DNA of 64,000 nucleotides from Macrolepiota albuminosa (taxonomy: Eukaryota; Basidiomycota; Agaricomycetes; Agaricales; Agaricaceae). Positions 11,304-21,157 of this stretch are shown here, piece by piece (within the stretch, counting starts at the first letter, position 1; each line of letters opens with the position of its first letter). A model generated the notes under the pieces. It ran no database searches. It was not told where the DNA came from and saw only the letters and a program-made list of their open reading frames with translations. The stretch covers positions 186,001 to 250,000 of the forward strand of contig JAMWFC010000032.1 in the NCBI GenBank assembly GCA_027475525.1, in the 5' to 3' direction. Both the position numbers and the translations under genes were made by a program.

Positions 11304-13235
11304 TATCCCATCCACATCATAACGGACCACAAGGCCCTTGAGTTCTTCAAAACTCAGGTGAACTTGTCGCCGTGTCAGCAACGGTGGATAGACTACATGT
11401 CGAGATACCAGTTCGACATCACCTATGTTAAAGGTGAACTCAACAAAGTGGCAGACTGCTTGTTGCACTACTTTGAGAGTGATGTAGTTGGAGAGGCTCA
11501 CGAGCCTCATGAGTATGTGCAGGCAGACTGCCGCATAGACCCTGATGGAGAGGATTTACCTCTCCACTGATACCAGGAGCTCAGGGAGCAGCGTGAAGAG
11601 CGGGATGTAGCCACCCAGTTGCTCAAGGAGCATGAAGCCATGGACCCAGCGTCCACTGGGGAGCACGAGCGCCCCGATATACCCGTCACGCTTGCGGAGA
11701 TGCTCGAAGGCAAATTGCCTTCATCCCAGCCCCCTAGCCTGGTCAACGACGACTTCCAGAAGGAAGTGGTGCAGGACTATGGCGATGATTCTCTCTTCGC
11801 CGAGATACTTGCCAATCCTGACGACCATCCTCGGTTCAGGCATGAGCCTGGTGGACTGATCACGACGGAGAACCGTCAAGGGGTGGCAGTGGTATGCCTC
11901 CCCTGTACGCGAACCATTATTACGCGGATCTTGGACCAGGCCCATGCACTGGTGGGGCACTTTGGTGCTGCCCGGACGTTGGGCTACATCCGAAGATGGT
12001 ATTGGTGGCCACGTATGGCCCAGGAAGTGACTAAGTTTTGCGCCTCATGCGCAGTGTGTCAGAGGGCAAAGTTGCCCCCTGGATCCCCTCCTGGGAAGCT
12101 ACACCAGCTACCTGTGCCGGTGAAACCTTGGGATTTGATTGGAATGGACTTCGTAGGTCCCTTTCCCGAGTCCAGAGGGTTCAATTACCTCTGGGTGGTC
12201 ATATGCCGCATGACGAGCATGGTGCACCTCATACCGGTGTGAACTATGCTGACGGCTAAGGAGCTGTCATGGATCTACCTGAGGGAGATCGTTAGGCTGC
12301 ATGGGCTGCCTAGCACCATTGTGAGCGACCGTGACTCGAAGTTCACGTCTCAATGGTGGAGAGAACTCCACAAACTGCTAGGAGCGCGACTCCTCATGTC
12401 GACGTCCTTCCATCCTCAAACGGATGGGCAGACAGAGCGGGCTAACCGCAATATAGGTCAGATCCTGAGGGCAGTTGTTCGCCCTGACCAACGGGACTGG
12501 GTGGACTGGTGTCCACTCACTGAGCTCGCGATTAACGTGAGTATCTCAGATACCACAGGGTATGCGCCCTTTGAACTCAACGAAGGGTACTTGCCCTCCA
12601 TGCTGCATGAAGTTCGTGCTGATATGGTGGCTCACCGCAGAGTTGTCGAGTTTGCCAGGCAGGCCCTGGAGAACATTGCGGCGGCGCATGACGCCATCAT
12701 AGAGGCGCGAGTCTTTCAGGCAAAAAATGCCAATCACCGTAGGCGAGCAGAACCGCCAATAGCAGTAGGAGCGTTGGTGTACCTATCAACGCGTAATCTG
12801 AGGCTCCCAAAGGGATGGGCGAGTAAACTCTGCCCGAAATGGGTAGGCCCATACCGCGTTCTAGATGCAGAGCCAAGTACCTCCAACTACATGTTGGAGC
12901 TGCCTCTGGCATTACAGGAACGATGCATCGTTCCTAAGTTTCATGTGTCGCTGTTGCGACCTTACAGCGTGTCTGACGATGTGCTATTCCCTAACAGGGC
13001 AACCCCAGGCCCCTATGATTTTGGGGCTCGAGATGATGACAAATGGTTCGTCGAGTGTATCATTGGGCACCGGTGGACTGAGCGTAACACGCTCGAGTTT
13101 GAAGTACGCTGGTCCCTTGGGGACACAACATGGGAGCCACACTCCCATTGCTCCAAGTTGGCAGCACTTGACCGTTATTTGGAGTTGAAGGGCGTTAAGC
13201 GCCCACATCAATTAAGTAAGCGTGCCGGCGCTTAA
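11304..13235 (+). pseudogene. Gypsy-A pol remnant: RNase H end, integrase, chromodomain-like tail
   Basis: One frame runs through the whole segment with two nonsense codons, at 11568-11570 and 12240-12242. The first replaces an Arg codon present in Gypsy-B and fits CGA-to-TGA decay. Visible parts are the RNase H end (TDHKALEFFKTQ), the integrase zinc-binding HHCC region (HALVGHFGAARTLGYIRRW to CASCAVCQ), the catalytic core (MDFVGPF, VSDRDSKF, PQTDGQTERANRN with its Glu intact), a GPY/F-type module (PKWVGPYRVLDAEPS) and a chromodomain-like tail (KWFVECIIGHRWTERNTLEFEVRW). The tail would steer integration towards modified chromatin. Closest relative in the window is Gypsy-B pol, collinear throughout. 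Confidence 0.9.
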
Positions 13236-13238
13236 TTT

Positions 13239-13255
13239 GATCAGCAGTGCTGATC
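13239..13255. promoter_or_regulatory. 17-nt perfect palindrome between pol and ORF3 (Gypsy-A)
   Basis: Arms GATCAGCA and TGCTGATC flank a single central base, just after the pol stop and about 85 bp before ORF3. Gypsy-B has a 17-nt palindrome of different sequence in the corresponding gap (45382-45398). A protein-binding site or an RNA hairpin is possible. Confidence 0.5.
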
Positions 13256-13368
13256 GCAGCTTGGCTGAGTTGGTCAGCAGCTGTGGCTGAAACACGTCTT
13301 AAAAGGCGAAATTTCTTTTTTGCCTTTTTCCCTCAACCATGGACAACATGCCCGTGGATCAGTCTGAG

Positions 13369-13403
<35 letters not shown>

Positions 13404-13936
13404 CCTTGAGTTTGCGCCGTTGGTCTTACCGTCAGCTGAAGGGGGGGGGCAGATGGCTCCCCCGCTGACCCAAAATGCGCCCCAGTGGGGACAATCGCAA
13501 CCAGCTGTGGGCTTTCCACAGCAGCAGCAACCACCAGCGGCAGGCTACCTGCTGCAGCAGCCGGTGATCAGTGGCTATCTGCCACTTCAAACCATGCAGA
13601 GCAACTTCATGCCCCAGAACGCACCTGTGGGTGGCTATCAGCCCCAACAACCAGTACCGGGCGCTTATGCGCCACATCACACCAAGGGCCAATCCCAACA
13701 ACAGGCCTACGGGGGGCTAGTCAGCCCCCAAGCAGTGCCAGGATGGGGGCAGTTTGCCCCCGCTATGGCGAGAGGGGCTATGGGCGCACATCCTTTGCCC
13801 CAGTTTACCGCCCTGGCGCACTACCCTGCGTAATGATGCCGTACCCCCCGGCGTGGATGGGGGCTTGGGGCGCAATGCCCCAGTACAGTGACTCGCATGA
13901 GTCGCAAGCCAAGGGAGGCCGGTCGATTTCCCTGTT

Positions 13937-14090
13937 GACCACAGCACCAATTGACAATCTAGAGGGACGCAAAGCATCCCTTGTGCAGGCCACCATGGCC
14001 ATTGAGAGCACAGGACCACAGCACCAATTGACAATCTAGAGGGACGCAAAGCATCCCTTGTGCAGGCCACCATGGCCATTGAGAGCACAG
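13937..14090. repeat. 77-bp tandem duplication (probable assembly overlap)
   Basis: Copies start at 13937 and 14014; shifts the Gypsy-A ORF3 frame. Confidence 0.85.
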
Positions 14091-16531
14091 AAACTCTCAG
14101 TCCAGGATGGAGCATCAGTTCATCGGCTGATGCACCGACGGAGAGCTTGGCCAAGCTCTCCTTGCTACAGTGGCTGGAAATGCCGCACCAATCCGAGCCC
14201 AGCTCAGAAGAAGAGTCGCGTCCTCGACGCGACAAAGGAAAGGCACGGGCTGTCGAGCCCAGTCACAACCAGGACTTAGTCCTGGCTACTCTTCTCCAAT
14301 GTCTGGGAGATAACGGGTACGATGTACCCGCAGAGTCATCATTCCTCTGCAATGCGGAGGCAGTCGTCCTCATCTGCCGGATGATGGACGACATGGATCA
14401 TATGCATGCCCAGCGCAAAACTGATCTCCTTGCCCTATTGGCCGCTTGTAAGCGGCAGACTACACCCCCGAGTTGGGACACCGACTCCAGCAAAAGGGCG
14501 CGTCGGCAAGAAGTGGAGGACACGCCCTCCCGCTTGATTAAGTCGAGCGTTGCTGCCCCCGGCCGGGAGGCCGGCCTAGAACGGGACATCCTTCCCTATG
14601 AAGATGTCCCTGCTCCAGCCGCCCCCCAGCTTATCCAGCGCCTCGCCAGTGGCACGTCTGAGGTCGTGTCTTCGCGACCAGTATCCGTGGTGTCCACCAC
14701 GTACTCTGGGGAGCAGAGTTCCAGGGGCGTGAGCACACGCCCCACTGAGGCCAAGGCCTCATAACCCCGAAAGGATTGTCGGGGTAAGCAACCGGAAGGG
14801 CATGCATACGTCAACATGCACTTCCCCGAAGATGCCCCGAAAGGGGCCCCAGGGGCTAACATCCCCTTTTTACCCGCCATATTGGTAGAGGGCCCGCCAG
14901 CCCGACTCCTGCAGTGTGTGTGGGCAATGGACCCACGGTCTGAGAAGTCGGAGCCCAAGAGGCTGCCATCCCCGCCTTCCGACAACAATTGGTATGAGGA
15001 GCCTGAAGAGGCTCGTATGGAATCCCCTGTGCTGCACGAGACGGCGGCACAACGTATGGTGCGTGAACAGTGCAACAGCAATTGACAAGCCAAGATGGAA
15101 CGTTGGGCGCAGGATAGCGCCAAGCGAGGAGCTGCCCTTCTCGAGGACCAAACCGGGTGCATCCCTGATGCACTCGGTGTTGTGATCTATTGTGATCACA
15201 CTATTGAGTGCCAGAACTCATTCTTTGGCACGGGGTTAGCTCCCCAATTCTATTGGTCGCCAGTGACCAATACCATCTTCGTTGGGCAAGAAGCCCGCGC
15301 AGCCAGGTCCTTCGAGACCGATAAAGAGGGCAACGCCCCACAACAGTAAGGTGTACCAAGTGGCACCTCGCGGGTTTCCCCGCAGTCCTTGAGAAGTCCG
15401 CAGACTTCATGCACTGGTTAACAACTAGTTTACGCCGATTTATCAGTGTCAGTTGGGCTACCTCTTGCTCAACAAATTCAAGCGGGTGGTGCTCAACTGC
15501 CACCCTACGGCCCGAGACAGAGCTATGTCTCATTTACTCGACGAGGTCGAGTATAGGACTATCGCGGTACCCTTCGCGAGTCCAGAGGAGCGGGAGAACG
15601 TCCCACGAATGATTGTGCCGTCGCGGCTCTATCGCCGCAAAGAGGGAGGGAAAATTGCCTTCGTTGGCCTTACCCCCCCTGATCCAAAGCAACCATTTGC
15701 TTTGGACTACCTGGGCTCATACGCCCTCCTCTATGGACGTCCTGGGACGTCCAACGTATGGACCGGTCTGGCCATGGACCAAGCCATGCGCATTCATTGG
15801 CGCAGCCTCTTTGGGTTTGTGCTTGTACGCACCCTCAGCGCCAGCCGCGCCTCCAAGTCCACGGTACACAAGTACCTGGCCTATGTCTTTGCAAGGCCAG
15901 GCCTCTACAAAGAGGCCGTGGCTGAGTACAAGGCAGCCATGGGGCAAGTCTTTGTGCCCCTCCACGCCGACGACCCTAACTTCGAGGCTCGGGCTGTGGA
16001 CATCCTGGAAGCATCAGCTTCCATGTTCACCACTTCAGACACGTTACACGTCCTTCTTCATAATCAAATCCCAGTCAGCTGGGCTGACCATGCATATACT
16101 TATGGGGTCACCTACTTGGCCCATTTATTCTTCAGCGACAGCCGGCTCTACAACAAGGCGGCTGCTATCGACAACGAGAGGCTACAACGCCTCGACCATT
16201 ACAGTACACCCCAGTCCATCGCTCAGTGGGATGGGTGGCGCAAGGCCACCATTGGCGATCGCCAACGCCTGATGCTCCAGCAGCAGGACAGTCGTCGTGC
16301 TTACAACAACACGCTCACCAAGGGGATGTACCTCCTCATTGGGCAAGACATTCATGCCCACGAAATCTGGACGCGCCAGTACCTGTCCGACACTGGGAAT
16401 CTTCCTGATCCCCAACCATCTGTCCCGGGGTCAACCATCGACCCCAATCTCACACTGTCCCCCCTCTGGGACTATGATGATTCCCTGCCAGTAGCAGGGC
16501 CTTCGGGCACTTCCTACGCACCCGCACCCGA

Positions 16532-16539
16532 GGATGAAC
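16532..16539. repeat. 8-bp target site duplication of K1, left copy
   Basis: GGATGAAC occurs immediately outside both ends of K1. An 8-bp duplication is what is described for the Zisupton/KDZ transposons. Confidence 0.75.
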
Positions 16540-18060
16540 ACATAGAGACATCACAATGGTATGTGTCATACGTTGTACGGGAGCCTGCTTTGTGCCGTAC
16601 CATACGTGTCCAGCAGAGTCCGCTACACTGGAGCGGAGCAGTCCCCACAGTGCCGTAGAATACAGAGCCGCGGATGTGTCACAATGTGCTGTATGACACG
16701 GTCCAGTGGATTGATAAAAGGCGGGCACACACATGCGCACGCAGGCCCGGCGGATGCCAGCGGACACTAGTGGACGTCAATGTGTGTCAGCGGCCGCCGG
16801 CGGGCATCAGCATACGAGTGAAAACCTCCTCCATTGGCAGACTTCATGGCATGAATAAACCCTCCTCGAGGTTCCCCATTTCCCTCCCCGCAATAACTCG
16901 AGGCTGCGCGTCTACCCTTCCATCCTTTTCCCACCCCCGACACCAGCGTACATCCATGAAAGGGCCCTGAAAATCTACGCAGGCCTACGCAAGCCACCAG
17001 CGGACATCCACGCAGACGTATGTCGACGGACTCAAACCTACGCGGGCCCTCCCAGGCCTGCGCAGGACACCAGCGGACATCCACAGAGGCCTACGCAGGT
17101 CCACGGAATCAGATAGATTCAAAGGTCAGATAACACAATGAACGGATGCCCACCTACGTTTCCGCAGGTTCCCGTATGGATTTTTTGAGGTGGAAGGGGG
17201 GTGGCATACCTCCCAAAAGAGTTTTCGTGGCCTGAAAGGGGCGTTGGCATCAGCAGCCATCAGCTGGCCATCAGCTGGCCATCAGCTGGCATCCGTCGGA
17301 GTTCGTCGGCAGCCATCGTGACCTGCTGGCATCCATCGGCATCCGTCGGCATCCGCCGGATATCCACATGCGTCAACTTGTCCATCTTATCCCGCTGCAG
17401 AAATTTCTGGAGTTTTCAATGGATCAAATTCATGACGCTAGTGGACGTCAGCGGCCTGCTGCTATTATATAATGTGAACTATTGGGAGTCAAACCCACTT
17501 CTTGTGCACAATATGAAATATCAATTGATGAATATTCCATTGTACCACAGGCGCTTGCTACAAGTCAGGACGGTGTTCATGTAGTGCACAAACGGACCCA
17601 TACAGAATTTGAACGGATAGAGATTTTACTGCAACTGGTGCATCTGTATTGAATTGACAATATTAGACTGATATTTATTTACACCATAGAAGTATACAGG
17701 AAAGAGGAAAACCATGGTTTGTAGCGGAATATTGGACTGATATTGATTTACACCATAGCATTATACATGAAGCGTCTGTCGTGTAGTGGAATATTTCTCA
17801 TTGGTATTCCTTGTATCTTGCATTAGGTGGGTTCGACTCCCCCTAGTGCATTGAGATCGAACTCAAATATTTTTGACCACACACAGAAGAATAGACTGAT
17901 GTTTATTTACATCATAGCAATGTAAAGTAAGCATCGGTGGTCTAGTGGAATATTATTCATTGGTCTTTATTATGTCTTGCAGTAGACGGGTTCGATTCCT
18001 ACTAGTGCATTTTTGTCTCACTGTTTTTAGCTAATTGTTATTTACTACACAGTATGATAA
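16540..18060 (+). repeat. K1 left terminal inverted repeat
   Basis: Reverse-complements the right arm over about 1.5 kb with few mismatches, from CATCACAA near the tip to the tRNA-like units. Differences include a one-unit tRNA-like insertion near 17765-17895 and short indels. Contains a GC-rich zone at about 17270-17370 with repeated GGCATCCGTCGG-type motifs. Confidence 0.85.
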
Positions 18061-18310
18061 ACAAAGCAAGGTCCTAATTTAAACATAGTGACATCATTTT
18101 TGCACTAGATGTAAACTGTACTAATTTTTGGTAAGGATCTGTGGTCAAATGGAATATTGATACATTGATATTTCATATTGTGCACAAGAGCCGGGTTCGA
18201 ATCCCACTAGTGCACATCATTATACATGACATAACTTTGTTTTACTAATTGTTATTTACGTCTATATTCTTTCTACTGCCCAATTCGAGGGTTCGAGTCC
18301 CCCTTGTGTA
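17470..18310 (+). repeat. Array of tRNA-like units in K1 left arm
   Basis: Units at about 17764-17849, 17928-18011 and 18136-18215 (plus), a partial at 18245-18310 and one inverted at 17480-17577 share a tRNA-like layout. Each has an A-box-like TGGTCTAGTGGAATA and, about 45 bp on, a B box GGGTTCGANTCC, ending near TAGTGCA. The unit at 17928 starts GCATCGGTGGTCTAGTGG, resembling the 5' half of tRNA-Gly. The anticodon arm is lost and the acceptor ends do not pair, so these are not functional tRNA genes. They may be SINE-like or retained Pol III promoters. Confidence 0.65.
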
Positions 18311-18655
18311 ATCGTTGAAGAGTGTGTTGTTTTTTGCATTCATGAGAGTGGCATAACGGAACAAAACAATGGGATGGTTAATCTTAGTGGACCTGAGTCC
18401 TGTCCAAACTAATTGAAATGTCTGTAGTAAAGTGCTGTAGCCTAGTACACAATACTAGAGTGATATTTATGTATAATCCACAGAATGTCCTGTGGTCTAG
18501 CAGAATATTGTCACTTTATGTTCCTTCTAGTGCACAACTGGAGGTAACGGATCAAACAGAATTATAATGGATTCGTCAGCGGCACAACAGGACGGATAAT
18601 CTTGACGAAAAATAACCAACGGAAAAGCCAAGAATTATAGTAACTAAGGATTAAA

Positions 18656-20909
18656 TTACTCGTCCGATGTGTATTCCTCCTCTTCATTAGATTCATGTAA
18701 TGTGTCTGAATAGAACAAATCCTCATCAAGCAGGTAGTCTGCTGTCAAAAATGCAAAGTCGTCCGGTGTATATGGCCCTTGAGGTCTGGGAAGTGTGATG
18801 TCTTCATAGTTTGCTATCAGGCCTGACGATGAAGATGGTGAGGGTGACTCTGACATATCAACAGACACATCATCAGTATGACCAGCTTGATTGAAAGAGC
18901 CAATGGGCCTACATCGACCATTGACTCTGACATATCAACAGACACATCATCAGTATGACCAGCTTGATTGAAAGGGCCAATGGGCCTACATCGACCATGT
19001 TTTGCTCTAGCGCGAAATTCTTGTTCTGTTGAAATAAATTAACTATGATTACCAGTGCCAAATTATACTCACGTTGTTGATACAATTTGTTAATTCTTCT
19101 CTGATCCTCACGTCGAGTCATACGTGTCTCATATTCCTCCCACTCCTGGACATTGTTACCAGTCGGTAGGGTTGGAGAAGGAGATTGTTGGAAGGGGGAA
19201 GACGGGATTTGAAGAGCCGTTACATCAAAAAGTGGTGGAATATTTTCTTCATTATCGGCTGCCATGCCTCCATCCATCTCTTCTGCCGTCACAAGAAATA
19301 GCGGTGGAAGGTTTTCTTCGTCCTCGGTCACCATACGTCTGCTGCTCCAGACTTCTGTTTGTCCACCGTCACCGGCCGCCATGGTCTCCATCGCTGTTAG
19401 TCCTTCTGCTCCTTCACCAACAATGAATAGAGGTGGCAAAGAATCGTCGTCCATCTCCTCTTCCGCAGGAATGAACAAAGGGGGCAAATCATTGTCTTCG
19501 GTCTCCTCTTCCGCAGGAATGAACAAAGGAGGCAAAGAATCCTCTTCCATCTCCTCTTGCGCAGGAATGAACAAAGGTGGCAAAGATTTGTCTTCCGTCT
19601 CCTCTTCCGCAGGAATGAACAAAGGCGGCAAAGATTTGTCTTCCGTCTCCTCTTCCGCAGGAATGAACAAAGGAGGGATACCCTCTAAGTCAGGGTCACT
19701 AATGGATGGATTAGGGATATCCACCTGGTCGTCGTCAGTTTCCCCCAGCTCCCTGAATGTCCCATGGACATGAGCTGCTGGGGCGGAAGGAAGTTGGGAT
19801 GCCGGTTGAACCACAACGCGAGAGTTTTCCATTGTAGGGCCATACACCAGTCCAGGTTTACTCTGACTGTAGAGGTGGTGGAATGGATGTTGTGCGCTCG
19901 AGGGTTCGATATGTGTCAATACACCAGTCCAGGTTTACTCTGACTGTAGAGGTGGTGGAATGGATGTTGTGCGCTCGAGGGTTCGATATGTGTCAGGATG
20001 GCCATTGGGGAGAGTCGACATCAGGGAGAGTGGTAGGATGGGCCATGAAGAGGCAGTCTTGAGGATCAGGCTGCTCACCATCAATACTGTTGGTATGGGA
20101 CTCGATGCCTGTCAATTGGCCCATCCGAGCAGGATCCACGGACCTGGCAACGGAACTGACAACGGAAGCAGCAACAGACTTGCTGCCAGCAAACAGGCGG
20201 ATCATATCGTTGGCCGTTGGCACATGTTCTGTCCTATCCAGCGACCGCCACTTGTCTAGGGCTAGAAGCGTCCGCTGGTGGCCCCTGGTAGATCCGCTAC
20301 CTGCAAACACACGGAGCAAATCGTCTGGTGCTGGGACAGACACCAATCCATCGGATGGCAATGTCATGGGCGGCCGGCGGTTGCATGCCAAGAAGCTTTC
20401 AAGAGAGTGGAAGCCTTGCTGATGTATGAGAAGGCAATGCTCCAGCGTTTCATTGCTTAAGACCTGAACATCCTCTCGGCCAATGTGGTTCCACCAATCA
20501 CAGCCATACAGATTCCTGATAAGACCTTGACGGCCATCAACAAACTCCAGGATCTCTGTGGGCAAAGTTTGCTGATTTTGAAGAGGGAAAAATCGGCTCA
20601 TGCTTTTGATAATGTCTGGGACATTGCAGACCACATTATTCAGTGATGCAGCCCCCAGATATGACAATACAAAGTTCTATGGCACACAGTCAGATCCTAA
20701 TATATTTACACATTTTGAAGTTATCTTACCAACTCCTTGTCTAGATGCTGGATAATCCATGCCTCTTCCGCTTCAAGACTTGGCGGAAGATTGCCAAATA
20801 TGGAAAGTGCTGCAATGAGGCGTGACTCGATGTAGTCAACAACCTCTTGCAAATTTTCTAGTACAGTAGCTTGGGACAAGACATTGTGTGGTACAGAGGT
20901 AGACGCCAT
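18656..20909 (-). CDS. K1 accessory gene 2: acidic protein with PPLF repeats
   Basis: Exon 1 starts at 20909 (MASTSVPHNVLSQ) and ends with a GTAAGAT donor at about 20728; K2 keeps the same start. Exon 2 runs from about 20670 and encodes a region with DLLRVFAGS and DMIRLFAGS (an internal repeat), then seven to nine copies of an acidic 16-residue unit of the type LPPLFIPAEEETEDKS, then a basic KLYQQREYNLA segment. A last short exon ends acidic (EEEEYTSDE) at 18656. The 77-bp duplications at 19843-19996 and 18845-18998 break the frame and are probably artefactual, as K2 has single copies. The repeats resemble acidic-hydrophobic activation or interaction motifs, but function is unknown. It lies downstream of the transposase on the same strand. 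Confidence 0.65.
18845..18998. repeat. 77-bp tandem duplication (probable assembly overlap)
   Basis: Copies start at 18845 and 18922, one mismatch; single copy in K2. Confidence 0.85.
19420..19690 (-). repeat. 48-nt coding repeats (PPLFIPAEEE units)
   Basis: Six consecutive 48-nt units encode LPPLFIPAEEE followed by T or M and ED; degenerate units continue towards 19200. The decayed K2 copy keeps the same array at about 33005-33260. Confidence 0.85.
19843..19996. repeat. 77-bp tandem duplication (probable assembly overlap)
   Basis: Copies start at 19843 and 19920, differing only at the last base; breaks K1 accessory gene 2; single copy in K2. Confidence 0.85.
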
Positions 20910-21045
20910 TGCACTCTTGCTTGTAGAAGCGGATACTGCTATGTATCAGATTTTTGTGCCTTGTAAACAAAAGTGATTTTCAACAATTCCATTGCACGTG
21001 ACTGTCACAAATCCATTCCGATCATCCGCTGATGGCAGCAAGCTG

Positions 21046-21145
21046 CATCCATCAGTTCAATCCGTCTCTGCATCCGTCACATCAATCGGTCTCTGCATCC
21101 ATCACATCAATCCGTCTCTGCATCCATCACATCAATCCGTCTCTG
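21046..21145 (-). repeat. Four 25-bp tandem repeats upstream of accessory gene 2
   Basis: Unit CATCCATCACATCAATCCG followed by TCTCTG, four times with few changes. It lies between the transposase 3' end and the accessory gene 2 start, so it could be a promoter element. K2 has only about two units at 34970-35020. Confidence 0.75.
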
Positions 21146-21157
21146 CATCCACCATTT

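Larger units (their letters stand above)
13339..16539 (+). pseudogene. Gypsy-A third ORF (ORF3), frameshifted and split by K1
   Basis: The start follows a pyrimidine-rich stretch, as in Gypsy-B. The N terminus is Gln-rich (a run of CAG codons), then Pro/Gln/Gly-rich. A first conserved block is near 14290-14500 (VPAESSFLCNAEAVVLICRM, matching VPPESAFLADPVAQVVITGL in Gypsy-B). A second is at 15210-15330 (FYWSPVTNTIFVGQEA, matching FYYSRLTNTVFVSDEA). A long C-terminal block follows at 15740-16350 (MRIHWRSLFG, FARPGLYKEAVAEY, VSWADHAYTYGVTYL). The acidic C terminus resumes in frame after K1 at 31666-31760. Frame changes lie at about 13830, 14014 (a 77-bp duplication, probably artefactual) and 14760-15450. 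No signal peptide, membrane segment or known enzyme motif is seen. Function unknown. Confidence 0.8.

Noticed and set aside
17764..18310. Functional tRNA genes
   Set aside because: A and B boxes are visible, but acceptor ends do not pair and no anticodon arm forms.
19264..19773. 169-codon plus-strand frame with Ser/Lys/Gly repeats
   Set aside because: It is the antisense of the PPLF coding repeats; regularity comes from the 48-nt unit.
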